A stretch of 64,000 bases of DNA, taken from positions 43,677 through 107,676 of the forward strand of contig JACPCR010000060.1 of the NCBI GenBank assembly GCA_016179685.1. The letters run 5' to 3'. Each line of letters opens with the position of its first letter. Within the stretch, counting starts at the first letter, position 1. Positions 38,075 to 47,371 of this stretch are shown in pieces. Under the pieces are notes generated by a model, which worked only from the letters and a program-made list of their open reading frames with translations, was not told the origin of the DNA and did no database searches. Source of the DNA: Planctomycetota bacterium (GTDB lineage Bacteria; Planctomycetota; PUPC01; JACPCR01). The position numbers were made by a program, and so were the translations under genes.

Positions 38075-38576
38075 GGCTGAGGTCCCGGACGGGCCGTATG
38101 CCCAAGAAGGCACGGAACAGCATGTAGAACGGCATCAGGACAGGGGCTAAAGCGGCGGCAAGAACGGACTCGAGGAGCACCCTCGCAGCGAGGTCGCCCA
38201 TGGAATCGGGAAGGATGGACCAGGTTTGAACAGCGGCAGCCAACCCGCCAGCGACCAGGGCGGACAGAAAGACGACCAGGGCGCGGGTCAGCGGATGGTC
38301 CCGGAAGATTTCGCTCCGGGCCTTTCGGACGGCAACGCCGACGAGGGTGAACGAGGCGGCGTGGAGTCCGAGCGGGCCGGAGGAAAAGATGTCCTTGAGG
38401 AGACCGAGCGCCCAGTAGCGGGTGGGCCACTCGTCCTCTTCGCCGTGGAGCGCCAGGAAAACCGAGAGGATGAACAGAACGTCGGGACGGACCCCGGCCA
38501 GGGCCCAGGGTGACCACAGGCACGCTTGAATCCAGACGGAGAGAAGGGCGAGGAAGCCCAGGGTGAGATAAGGCAT
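38064..38576 (-). CDS. mreD: Rod shape-determining protein MreD
   Basis: 170 residues from ATG 38576 with five or six hydrophobic segments: LTLGFLALLSVW, ALAGVRPDVLFILSVFLALH, the GLLKDIFSSGPLGLHA loop and LVVFLSALVAGGLAAAV. GLLKDIFSSGPLG is the MreD family signature (G-L-x-x-D-x4-x-x-G). It is the first gene of the cell-shape operon. mreB and mreC would be expected just upstream, but the sequence there turns to repeat DNA at 38763, so they must lie elsewhere. Confidence 0.85.
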   Translation of the reverse strand: MPYLTLGFLALLSVWIQACLWSPWALAGVRPDVLFILSVFLALHGEEDEWPTRYWALGLLKDIFSSGPLGLHAASFTLVGVAVRKARSEIFRDHPLTRALVVFLSALVAGGLAAAVQTWSILPDSMGDLAARVLLESVLAAALAPVLMPFYMLFRAFLGIRPVRDLSRAL

Positions 38577-38764
38577 GGAGCGGGACCGGCGACGCGGGTG
38601 GATGCCGGCGGATACGCCGCAGCGGAGGCTCAGGAAGACGTGGAGGGACCCGTGCAAGGATCGCACGGGCGGCAGGGCAGGATAGACAATCTCGGGAAAA
38701 CAATTATAAGCGCTTTTTCGGTCCCGGAGCAAGTGGGTAGAAGAAAGGGGTTTCTGTTATCATC

Positions 38765-38890
38765 ATGAAATCCGCTGCGCCCTTCGGGCTACGCGGATTT
38801 CAGAGCCAAGGTTGGCCCGGCTTCGCCGGGCCAACCTTGGGGGCTAAACGGAAGCCTCTGAAAAGTTTTTTCAAGGTTGGTGCCCTACCA
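38765..38890. repeat. Family 2 repeat with a perfect 16-bp second hairpin
   Basis: ATGAAATCCGCTGCGCCCTT pairs with ACGCGGATTTCA. CCAAGGTTGGCCCGGC (38806-38821) is the exact complement of 38825-38840 around TTC. An A/T-tract (GAAAAGTTTTTTCAAGGTTG) related to 9448-9496 and a further CGGATTTCATCC end the block. Confidence 0.88.
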
Positions 38891-38914
38891 CGGATTTCAT
38901 CCTCAACCGAAGAA

Positions 38915-38948
38915 GGGTATCCCCACGGATTCTCCCGTGGGGATACCC
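38915..38948. repeat. 14-bp perfect hairpin
   Basis: GGGTATCCCCACGG pairs with CCGTGGGGATACCC around ATTCTC. Related CCCCATGGGAGGGATCC segments follow at 38960-38977 and recur around 46680-46920. It may help terminate transcripts, although no T-run is present. Confidence 0.75.
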
Positions 38949-39110
38949 TTTCCCGGCCCCGTCCCCATGGGAGGGATCCTGCCAAAGTCCCTCCCAACGT
39001 GATTCTCCCATAGTCCCAACGTCCCAGCGGAATCCCTATGGGGGGCTCCCTCCGGGAGGACAAGTGTGGAGGGAGTGAAAACCGCTGATGGAAAAACAAA
39101 GCACACGATC

Positions 39111-40421
39111 ATGACGCAAACTTTCACCAGTAAGTCTTTACAACTTCCTGATCGACCGGAGGTGCCCGTTCCATACCGGCAACGGCTGGCGGAAGACTTC
39201 GAACGATACCGCGTCGAACCACTGCCGCAGGCCATCGAGGCGTTCCTTCTCGAACGTTATGGCCTGGATGTGGGGACGCGGTATGCGGATTGGCCATTGA
39301 AGAATCCCTTCGGGAAGGCCTCGGGTCAGCTTTCCAACAAGCTGTACCAGGTGAAAGCGGACGCGGAGACGGGACTGGGATTCGTGATCCTGAAGACCGT
39401 GATCGCGCAGGATGCCAAAGGGGATCAGAGCATGGCGGCCTGGGCGATCATGGAAACGCTCATGCAGGCCGAGCCGATCGTGGGAAAGACAGGAATGAAG
39501 GGATGGACGGTATCGTGGAAGGGCCGGGGCTGGTACGAGTCGTTTCAGGCCTATCTCGACTTCTTCGAAGCGTCTCTGAAGGAGGCGCGTGCCCACCACC
39601 TCCTGGTGATTCCCTCGTGCAAATACCATCTGCCGATGCCGGGCGAGGAGGCCTGGCGGACCGAGGAGTATGCTTACACGACGGACCAGCTTTGCCGGGT
39701 GTGGGAACGGGCGGGCCCTGGGGGGCCGATGCCCATCGAGAAGGATTTCAGCCCGACGCTGGCGGGATCGGACCGCGCGCGCCAGAAGGAGAAGGTGCTC
39801 GAGTGGCTGCGGCGCGTGCCGAAGATGATCCAATCGAGCGTGACGCCTGGCCGCGTCAAGGTCGGCCTGAAAATCATGAACGCGGTCTTCGAGGACGAGT
39901 TCCAGCTCGAAATGCTGAAGGCGACGATCGACGAGTCGGAGGACGGCGTGGGGCCGGACTGGCTGATCTATGCGAACCGGCTGTTCGACCCAGCACGGGA
40001 GTTCCAGGGGAAGAAGGGGATCGCGGTAGGGGGGCCGGACCTTTCGGACCGCAACCTGTGGGCGCTGGGCGAGTTGCGCCGACGCGAGGCCCAGGGGGCG
40101 TTCCGCCGGCCCGTGCCCCCGATCAGCGGAACGGGCGACATCGGGACGGGGCGCATGGCCGTGCAATATGCCCTCCGAGGCGTGGAGAACTTCCAGATGC
40201 ACACGCTGTTCCAGCTCCCCCACACGGAATACCCCCGGCGGGCCGGCAGCCGCAACGAAAAAGTGATGCACCGGCTGTTCTTCGACCCCGAGACGGGGCT
40301 GATTGCCTGGCTGCTGCACCTCGGGCATGCGCTGGGGATCGTGGGGCCGGACGGGATCACGCATTTCCGCGACGTGGTGGATTGGCATCGGGGCCCCGGC
40401 CGGGAGTTCTTCCAAGAGTAG
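39111..40421 (+). CDS. Dihydroorotate dehydrogenase-like flavoprotein
   Basis: 436 residues from ATG 39111 (GTG starts at 39066 or 39075 are possible). NPFGKASGQLSNK followed by GLGFVILKTVIAQDAKG matches the FMN-binding opening of class 1 DHOD and dihydropyrimidine dehydrogenase barrels. PPISGTGDIGTGRMAVQYAL then ENFQMHT matches their phosphate-binding end. The catalytic loop reads VIPSCKYHLPMP where DHODs have N-x-SCPN, and the central part (~150-300) is unlike known members. It probably is an FMN oxidoreductase with another substrate. The neighbourhood gives no hint of pyrimidine metabolism. Confidence 0.6.
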   Translation: MTQTFTSKSLQLPDRPEVPVPYRQRLAEDFERYRVEPLPQAIEAFLLERYGLDVGTRYADWPLKNPFGKASGQLSNKLYQVKADAETGLGFVILKTVIAQDAKGDQSMAAWAIMETLMQAEPIVGKTGMKGWTVSWKGRGWYESFQAYLDFFEASLKEARAHHLLVIPSCKYHLPMPGEEAWRTEEYAYTTDQLCRVWERAGPGGPMPIEKDFSPTLAGSDRARQKEKVLEWLRRVPKMIQSSVTPGRVKVGLKIMNAVFEDEFQLEMLKATIDESEDGVGPDWLIYANRLFDPAREFQGKKGIAVGGPDLSDRNLWALGELRRREAQGAFRRPVPPISGTGDIGTGRMAVQYALRGVENFQMHTLFQLPHTEYPRRAGSRNEKVMHRLFFDPETGLIAWLLHLGHALGIVGPDGITHFRDVVDWHRGPGREFFQE

Positions 40422-40433
40422 ATCGTTTGGAAA

Positions 40434-40510
40434 TTGAAATCCGCTGCGCCCTTCGGACTCGCGGATTTCAGAGCCAGCGGTTGGCCCGGCTTCGCCGGCC
40501 CAACCGCTGG
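40434..40510. repeat. Family 2 repeat
   Basis: GAAATCCGCTGCGCC...CGCGGATTTC, then CCAGCGGTTGGCCCGGC (40474-40490) pairing 16 of 17 with 40494-40510 around TTC. The arm differs from the 38806 copy (CCAAGGTTGG), with matching changes on both sides. It starts 13 bases after the preceding stop. Confidence 0.88.
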
Positions 40511-40572
40511 AGGGGAAGCAGAGGTCTCGAACTCAAATTTTCAACTTTTTATTTTATCTTCAATCATCTCGA

Positions 40573-43374
40573 TTGATATCGAATCGTGGGAACATTCTTG
40601 CGCTGGTCTCAGGGTTGCTGATCGGACTGCCTCCCTGCACAGGACAAGCGCCGAATGACGCCGCTCCCTCGGAGTCACCCCGTGAATCCGAGATATCCCG
40701 GCTTGCCTCCTTCAAGCCCATCCCATTCCAGGACTACAAAAAAAACGATCTGATCCTGGATTGGTATGCCGTACCGGTGACGGAAGGCAAGGGAATGTTC
40801 AACCCGGTTTTTCTTCCGTTCTGGTACGTGGCTCGCGCCGGTGAGGCGAGGCCCATGCAGGACCAGATTTTTCCAGCCCTTCTTGCGTACAAATTTGATT
40901 TCGTGCCGGACAACTATAACTCTCGACATCCCCTCTTCATATTTCCAAGGGAGAAGGTCTTGGGGGCCCCCTGGCGCTGGCCCACCGCATGGGAGATTTC
41001 GGCCTACGTGCGGCGATGGATGGCAACGGTGGCCATCGGCGGCAGGCTCGTGCAGGATGGCGACCAGTATGGAGGGGCGATGTCCGTTTATGACGACGGC
41101 GGGCAAGAGATTCTTCACAAAGAATACGAGATTCGTTACGGCTACTTCGCTTTGATGGGCCAGATGGTCCGGGACTGGATGGCTTATCGTGGCCAACCCT
41201 GTTCGGAAGGCCTGGCGCAGGAACTGGACCATCTGATGTGTTCCAGCCCGAAGGCCGTGGACATGCTCGCTGACATATTGAAAGTGCCGGACAGGGGTCC
41301 CGCTCACTGGGCCATTTACGAGAGAATCCTGGAGATGGCCCCCGAGTTTGGCGAGGTCCGTTTCTGGTATGCCAACCAGCGAGGCTGGGTGGACGGAAAG
41401 AATGCCTGGTCCAACGAGAACAAGGGTCTGGCCCTTATGGACCATATCGTAATCGGTTCCCTTTGGGAATTTGAGATGGCTTCGTGCATGGACCCAAATG
41501 CGGGAGCTGCTTACCAGAGAGCTGTCCAAAGAATGAGAGAGATTGCGCCGGATAACGTCCGGTTGCTTTACTCTGATCTGCGCAATTTCAAGCCAAGCGA
41601 GACGATGCTCCCGGAATTCGACGGGTATCTGCCCGCGGCAGCCAGGTACCCATGCTTCTATCCGTTCCTGAACCAGTTGGCGTATGAATACAGGAAACGC
41701 CACATCATTGAGAAAAGCTTGCCCCTCCATCTGAGCGCCACTCGATCGGGCTTCCTCCCTGGCGCAGGCGGGTTTGAATTCGATTGGATGGGGATGGCCT
41801 ACGGGTTCGCCCAGATCGGCAACCTGAGCCACGCCCGCTGGTGTGCGAATGCGGGTCTGAATGACCACGGTGGAGGCGATGCCCGCCAGTTACTTTTGGA
41901 AATCCTTGCGATTTGCCTCCGCGAGCATGGTTATTTCTGGGAAGCGAGGTCCACTTGGCGCGAGCTCTGGAAGTCCTTTGGTGACACGGCGGCCGCCGCC
42001 CAGTTCATTTTGACCTCCTACGAAGGAGGGCGTCCTGACCCGTTCTTTGAGAAGGGATTTGAGAAGGCCCTGCGGGAGACCTGTTGGTGGCCGTTGATCG
42101 AGGCCCGGCGGGCCATCGCCGGGGGCGATTTCACACGGGCTCTTGCCATTCCTCCCGCTGACCTGGACCTCGCGAACCAGCGCCGGGCCAAGGATTTGTG
42201 GGAAAAAACAAATCTATTCGATCTCCGGCTGGAGACCTGCCTGGTACGGGCGGATGCGGCTCTCTTAGCTGGGAATTCTTCGCTGGCTCAAGCAGAGGCA
42301 GGGAAGGCGTGCCGTGTATCTCCTTGGTCTCTCCGGGCCGTGCGACTGCTTCTGCAAGCCGAGCGGGAAAACCCAGCGGCTCAGACAGAATTCCTCGAGG
42401 TGAGTGACTTCATGCACCGGGACCGTGACCCTGTGGAGGAATATGCCAGGGCATCCGAGGCGGCTCATAGGCGGCCGGCTGAGACCAGTGCACGCGAGCT
42501 CATCGAATCGGCTGCACAGCTCCGGGGCGACAAATGGATTCGCTTTTGGCATTCGCGCAGACCGTGGTCCGTCGAATTTCAAGCGCTGTCCCTCGCGCGG
42601 TGGAAGAATCTCGATCTCGCCATGAACCTTTACACCAGTTACGCGGACGCGGTTCAGGAACTGAGCGATTCGCAGGATGTCTACACCCGAGTCTTCTTGC
42701 GCAAGCTCCTACGATTGGCCCGCGAGGATGAACGGAAGCGCTGGCTCCTGAAACTCGACGCTCGTCCTTCTGGACCCTCCTGGTATTTCAGGGAACAGGG
42801 GCGGTCGTTGTTCCTCCAGCGAAGATACCCTGAAGCCTTGGACTTATTCCACAAAGCCAGGCGTTCCGCGAAATCCGATGATCCGAGCATCTTCTACTGG
42901 CTGGGTTACGCCTGTCACCAACTTGGAGAGGACACCCGGGCCATCGAGTATCTTGAGAGATCCATAGAGATCGACCCTCAATCAGCATGGTCGCACCATT
43001 ATCTAGGCGCTTCGCTGTGCCGCACGGGCCATCATCTCCAGGCTCTTGAGGCCTTCCTGCAATGTGCGGAAAAAGACGGCCATCGGATGGTCAACTGCCT
43101 GCACGAGGACGTGGCCCACGTGTGGAAGGAGCTCGCGGCAAGGAATCCGAGCGAGGAGGACATCCGCCGCGCCGCAGGCTTGGTGGAAAATATTCTCCAA
43201 TCGGGAGTCCCCAACGCGGATTACTGGAGAGTACTGGGAGAGTGCTCCCAGCGGTTGGGAGAGAATGAGAAGGCGGAGCAATGCTTCAGCAAGGCGGAAG
43301 AGATGAAGCGATTGGCACTTCCGTTCAGCCGACCCGGGCCGCCGGGCCCGGACGATCATCGCTGGCGACGCTGA
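40573..43374 (+). CDS. Large secreted TPR-containing protein
   Basis: 933 residues. The N terminus (ILALVSGLLIGLPPCTGQA) looks like a signal peptide, so the protein is probably periplasmic. TPR-like helices are clear between residues ~734 and 840 (SLFLQRRYPEALDLFHKA, YWLGYACHQLGEDTRAIEYL, HHYLGASLCRTGHHLQALEA). The large middle part is Trp- and Tyr-rich and of unknown fold. TTG 40573 is the best start, without a strong Shine-Dalgarno. It stands alone, flanked by two family 2 repeats. The function is unknown; a scaffold or assembly role is a guess from the TPRs. Confidence 0.65.
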   Translation: MISNRGNILALVSGLLIGLPPCTGQAPNDAAPSESPRESEISRLASFKPIPFQDYKKNDLILDWYAVPVTEGKGMFNPVFLPFWYVARAGEARPMQDQIFPALLAYKFDFVPDNYNSRHPLFIFPREKVLGAPWRWPTAWEISAYVRRWMATVAIGGRLVQDGDQYGGAMSVYDDGGQEILHKEYEIRYGYFALMGQMVRDWMAYRGQPCSEGLAQELDHLMCSSPKAVDMLADILKVPDRGPAHWAIYERILEMAPEFGEVRFWYANQRGWVDGKNAWSNENKGLALMDHIVIGSLWEFEMASCMDPNAGAAYQRAVQRMREIAPDNVRLLYSDLRNFKPSETMLPEFDGYLPAAARYPCFYPFLNQLAYEYRKRHIIEKSLPLHLSATRSGFLPGAGGFEFDWMGMAYGFAQIGNLSHARWCANAGLNDHGGGDARQLLLEILAICLREHGYFWEARSTWRELWKSFGDTAAAAQFILTSYEGGRPDPFFEKGFEKALRETCWWPLIEARRAIAGGDFTRALAIPPADLDLANQRRAKDLWEKTNLFDLRLETCLVRADAALLAGNSSLAQAEAGKACRVSPWSLRAVRLLLQAERENPAAQTEFLEVSDFMHRDRDPVEEYARASEAAHRRPAETSARELIESAAQLRGDKWIRFWHSRRPWSVEFQALSLARWKNLDLAMNLYTSYADAVQELSDSQDVYTRVFLRKLLRLAREDERKRWLLKLDARPSGPSWYFREQGRSLFLQRRYPEALDLFHKARRSAKSDDPSIFYWLGYACHQLGEDTRAIEYLERSIEIDPQSAWSHHYLGASLCRTGHHLQALEAFLQCAEKDGHRMVNCLHEDVAHVWKELAARNPSEEDIRRAAGLVENILQSGVPNADYWRVLGECSQRLGENEKAEQCFSKAEEMKRLALPFSRPGPPGPDDHRWRR

Positions 43375-43481
43375 AGCGCCCGAATCACTGTTCAGAAATT
43401 CCTCCAAGCATTTCTGCCCCGCGGGGCATATACTCAGCGCGCCGGCCCAACCCGTCCCGCATCTGGGAACGCCGGCCCGAG

Positions 43482-43520
43482 TGAAATCCGCGTAGCCCGA
43501 AGGGTGCAGCGGATTTCATG
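43482..43520. repeat. Family 2 repeat, inverse orientation
   Basis: GTGAAATCCGCGTAGCCCGA and GGTGCAGCGGATTTCATGAC form the first hairpin; CCGGCCCAACCCG...GGGAACGCCGG before it is a decayed second one. Confidence 0.75.
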
Positions 43521-43543
43521 ACCCGACTTCGAGAGCCACCGTC

Positions 43544-46468
43544 ATGAACGCCAGCAAGAATGGCAAGACCGACGCCGCGGTTTCGCGGCCCGTACTGAAC
43601 TTTCACGTATCGCCGGAGGGACGCGACACCTGGAGCGGATGCAAGCCGCAGCCGGACGCCGCGGGCAGAGACGGTCCCTTCGCCACGCCCGAGCGCGCCC
43701 GCGATGCCGTGCGGGCCATCCGCCTCAGCGGCGGGCTGCCGCCCGGAGGCCTCGCCGTCTCCTTTCACGGTGGAGTTTATGAACGTTCCGCATCCTTCGT
43801 GCTCGGCCCGGAGGATTCCGGAACACCCGCCTGCCCCATCGTCTATCGCGCCCACCCGGGCGAGGATGTCCGCTGGTCCGGCGGCCGTGAAATCGCCGGC
43901 TTCCGGCGCGTCGAGAATCCTGAAATCCTCCGCCGACTCGATCCGGCGGCTCGGGGCGCGGTGTGGCAGGCCGAGTTGAAGTCCCAGGGCATCACTTCGT
44001 TCGGCAGCCTGAGCCCTCGCGGCTTCGGCCGGCCCACGCAGCCCGCAGCCCTCGAACTGTTCTTCCGCGACCAGCCCATGACCCTCGCCCGGTGGCCGAA
44101 CCGCGGCTTCGTCTCCATTGCCTCGGTCCCCGGCCCGCAGGGCGACTGGTCCGCCGGCGGGAGCAAGGAAGGAAAGTTCTCCTACTCCGGCGACCGGCCG
44201 AAGCGCTGGTCACGGCTCGACGACGTCTGGTTGCACGGCTACTGGTGCTACGACTGGGCGGACACTTATGAGAAGGTGAAGACCCTGGACACGGCGGCGC
44301 GGGAAATCCACACGGTCGAGCCACATGGCGCTTACGGCTACCGGTCGGGCCAGCGCTTCTATTTTCTGAACCTGCTGGAGGAGCTGGACGAGCCGGGCGA
44401 GTGGTATCTGGACCGGGAGTCGGGCGTGCTTTATTTCTGGCCGCCGGGCGAAATCGCCGGGGGACGGGCCGTGGTGTCGGTGCTCGAACAGCCCCTCATC
44501 GTTCTCGAAAACGCGTCCCATGTGGCGGTGGAAGGACTGACTCTCGAGTGCGGGCGCGGGTGCGGCGTCCGCATCCAAAGCGGAGAAGAAAATCGAATCA
44601 TCGGCTGCACCCTGCGCAACTTCGGCAACGAGGCCGTCGTCATCAGGGACGGCCGCCGGCATGCGGTCGCCGGGTGCGACATCACGGGCACGGGCGACGG
44701 CGGCGTGCGCCTCAGCGGGGGCGATCGCAAGACGCTCGAGCCGGGCGCTCACGTGGTCCACAACAACCACATCCACCATTTTGCACGGTGGTGTCGCTGC
44801 TACTTTACGGCGGTGCTGGCCGAGGGGGTGGGCCACCGCATCTCGAACAACCTGATTCACGACGCGCCGCACTGTGCCATCCTTTTTGGCGGCAACGAGC
44901 ACCTCATCGAGTTCAACGAGATTTTCAGCGTGTGCCAGGAGACCGGCGACGTCGGCGCGATCTACACGGGGCGGGACTACACCTGGCGCGGCAACGTCAT
45001 CCGGCACAATTTTATCCACCATACCGGCGGCGTCGGCATGGGCTCGAACGCGGTCTATCTCGACGACTGTGTCAGCGGGCACACGCTCTTCGGGAACATC
45101 TTCTACAGGACGCCACGGGCCGCCTTTATCGGAGGTGGACGGGATACGCTGGTCGCGAACAACCTCTTTGTCGAGTGCGATCCAGCGGTCTGGGTCGACG
45201 GCCGAGGCACGGACCCCCATCCCGTCTGGCAGGACATGGTTTATAAGACCATGAAGGAGCGGCTTGACGCGGTGAATTACCGGCAGCCGCCTTATAGCAC
45301 GCGGTATCCGCGGTTGGCGGACCTGAACCGTTATTTCGAGGAGAAGAAAGGCGTTCCGCCGGAAGGCAACGTGATCATCCGCAACGTCTGCATAGGCGGG
45401 ACATGGCTCAAGACGGGCTGGCGCGTGACGCCGGAAATCCTCGATATTCGGGACAACGTGGTGGATGCTGACCCGAGATGGGTCGACGCGGCGAACGGGG
45501 ACTTCCAGCTCCGGGCGGGCTCGCCCGCGGAAAAGATGGGTTTCCAGCGTATCCCGGTCGAGTGCATCGGCCTGTTCCGTGACGAGTCTCGCAGGGGCCG
45601 GGAGCTGGTGCACAGCCATCTCGAGCTGGTCCGTACCTCGCCGCCGGACGGCGGCGGGAGAACCGCATCCCTTATGCGTCTCATCTTGCGAAACGTTGGA
45701 GACCTCCCCGCTTCAGGCGAGATGGAGATGAACGTCGAGCCCGGTGGCGCGGCCAGCCTGTCCGGCTGCGGCCGCCTGTCCTTCAGCCTTCGGCCCGGTG
45801 AGGCCACAACGCACGAGATGACGCTGACCGGGGCGTCCGGCATCTTCCTTCTCTACGCCCATGCCGTCGCCGGGACCGTCCGGCCCTCTCTCGTGCAAGC
45901 CGTCATCGAATGGGCGGTGACCCGCTTGGGAGCGCTCAAAGACCCGGGCGAGGTCGCCGGCGCCCTCGCTCCTGTGGCGGGTCGGGCCGTGGCTTTCGAG
46001 GACGCCATCCTGGCGGAGCTGCGTTTCGCCGTGGCCGGCGAGTGCCTCGCGCTGCACGCCCGGGTGTTCGACCGCCAGAGAGTGCAGAGCCCGAAGCCCT
46101 GGGAAGGATCGTGCATCGAGCTGTTCGGCTCGATCCAGGAGTCACGCGCCATCGGACAGGTGTTTTTGCTGCCCCGCACGCCTCAGGAGCCTGCCCGGGC
46201 GCTCCGGCAGTCGGGCGACCGCCAGGTACCGGCTGAGGGAATCCGACTTGAAACCTCGGACGTGCCGGGCGGCTACGAGATGCGGGCGCTGGTCCCCCTG
46301 ACGCTGCTTGCGGTGACGCCGGCATGCGGCCGGTTTCTCCTCGAGGCGGCGGTGAGCGCCGCGCCGTGCGCCGAGCGCAGCTTCCTCCGAGGCACCCTCT
46401 TCGGCAGCACCAGCGCCTACAATAACACCAGCCGATACGGTAGAGTGGTGCTGACATCCGGCACATGA
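43544..46468 (+). CDS. Right-handed parallel beta-helix repeat protein
   Basis: 974 residues. FHVSPEGRDTWSG and DGPFATPERARDAVR open the N-terminal region of pectate-lyase-like proteins common in Planctomycetota and Lentisphaerota. Between about 300 and 560 there are beta-helix coils with N/I ladders (GLTLECGRGCGVRIQSG, IIGCTLRNFGNEAVVI, ISNNLIHDAPHCAI, HNFIHHTGGVGMGSNAVYLD). The last 280 residues form sandwich-like domains ending SAYNNTSRYGRVVL, which may bind carbohydrate. I see no signal peptide, though the start could be wrong. It is likely to act on a polysaccharide; the activity is unknown. Confidence 0.8.
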   Translation: MNASKNGKTDAAVSRPVLNFHVSPEGRDTWSGCKPQPDAAGRDGPFATPERARDAVRAIRLSGGLPPGGLAVSFHGGVYERSASFVLGPEDSGTPACPIVYRAHPGEDVRWSGGREIAGFRRVENPEILRRLDPAARGAVWQAELKSQGITSFGSLSPRGFGRPTQPAALELFFRDQPMTLARWPNRGFVSIASVPGPQGDWSAGGSKEGKFSYSGDRPKRWSRLDDVWLHGYWCYDWADTYEKVKTLDTAAREIHTVEPHGAYGYRSGQRFYFLNLLEELDEPGEWYLDRESGVLYFWPPGEIAGGRAVVSVLEQPLIVLENASHVAVEGLTLECGRGCGVRIQSGEENRIIGCTLRNFGNEAVVIRDGRRHAVAGCDITGTGDGGVRLSGGDRKTLEPGAHVVHNNHIHHFARWCRCYFTAVLAEGVGHRISNNLIHDAPHCAILFGGNEHLIEFNEIFSVCQETGDVGAIYTGRDYTWRGNVIRHNFIHHTGGVGMGSNAVYLDDCVSGHTLFGNIFYRTPRAAFIGGGRDTLVANNLFVECDPAVWVDGRGTDPHPVWQDMVYKTMKERLDAVNYRQPPYSTRYPRLADLNRYFEEKKGVPPEGNVIIRNVCIGGTWLKTGWRVTPEILDIRDNVVDADPRWVDAANGDFQLRAGSPAEKMGFQRIPVECIGLFRDESRRGRELVHSHLELVRTSPPDGGGRTASLMRLILRNVGDLPASGEMEMNVEPGGAASLSGCGRLSFSLRPGEATTHEMTLTGASGIFLLYAHAVAGTVRPSLVQAVIEWAVTRLGALKDPGEVAGALAPVAGRAVAFEDAILAELRFAVAGECLALHARVFDRQRVQSPKPWEGSCIELFGSIQESRAIGQVFLLPRTPQEPARALRQSGDRQVPAEGIRLETSDVPGGYEMRALVPLTLLAVTPACGRFLLEAAVSAAPCAERSFLRGTLFGSTSAYNNTSRYGRVVLTSGT

Positions 46469-47031
46469 AACCTTTTCCAGCCTTGTTGGATTTCCGGTAT
46501 CGTCTGTTTTCAGAGGAGCGCGGTTTACGAAGCTTGCGGGCACGCTTCGTTGTGGCAAGGAGAAACAAGGACTCGACTGCGCGTTCGGCAGACAGGTTCC
46601 TCAGCGCTCTGAGAGCGCTGCCACGCCGAAGGCTCACTCACGCGTTGGGAAGACGGGTAGGCTGTATCCCGAACTTGTCCCCATGGGAGGGAGCCCGCTG
46701 CGAGGCTGCAACCGAAACTTGTCCCTCCCGGAGGGATCCTTCCATAGGGATGCCGTTGGGACGTTGGGACATGGGAGGGAGCCCGCTGGGAGGCTGTAGG
46801 CCGGAACAACGAGTGCGCGGGGACATGGGGAAAGTGTTCAATCATCAGTCTTCAGTGATCGGAAACTTCAGCCTCTCACCGGGCTCCCTCCGGGATTCAG
46901 CCTCCCATGGGGACAAGTTCAGCCTATCTGGGACACGTCATGCGTGAGGCTCAGAATGCCCTCGAAAAGCTCAAAACCGAAAAAGTCGCAACCCCCTCGC
47001 TCACTGGAACTTAGCGGGGTTGCTTGTAGCT
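46469..47031. other. Repeat-rich intergenic region
   Basis: No plausible gene. A family 1 relative sits at about 46528-46551 (ACGAAGCTTGC...GCTTCGT). GTCCCCATGGGAGGGAGCCC occurs around 46678, and related CCCTCCCGGAGGGATCC, CATGGGAGGGAGCCCGCTGG and GGGCTCCCTCCGGGAT segments occur to 46895. A hairpin CAACCCC...GGGGTTG spans 46989-47022. Confidence 0.6.
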
Positions 47032-47342
47032 TCTCAATAAGTTCGGGGAGATGGACCCGCCCGATTTCATCATCGATCATGATTCAGCACTTCACAAGTT
47101 TTCGTAGCGAAGCGCGCCAGCGCATCGGCGAAGCCCGGAATCGAGAATCCCTCCCAGGGGGATAAACTTGGGAAGGCTTCGTCTGCGTTCGCGGCGTGTC
47201 AGCCCCGAATTCCGTAGCGAAGCGCGTCAGCGCTTCGTCTGGGCACCCAAATCTCATCTCTCGGACGGAACGCTGGCGCGTTCCGCTACGGAATTCATAC
47301 CTCATGGCCTTGACCTGATCGTCCTCCCCGAACTTATTGAGA
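47032..47342. mobile_element. MITE-like element, 311 bp with 19-bp perfect terminal inverted repeats
   Basis: TCTCAATAAGTTCGGGGAG (47032-47050) is the exact reverse complement of 47324-47342. Inside, GAATTCCGTAGCGAAGCG (from about 47207) and CGCGTTCCGCTACGGAATTC (ending at about 47305) form a second palindrome, and CGTAGCGAAGCGCGCCAGCG at about 47105 repeats its arm. There is no transposase ORF and no obvious target duplication. It ends 29 bases before the cupin gene and may carry part of its leader. Confidence 0.65.
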
Positions 47343-47371
47343 TGACGCGGTTGTTTCTCAGGAGTAACACC

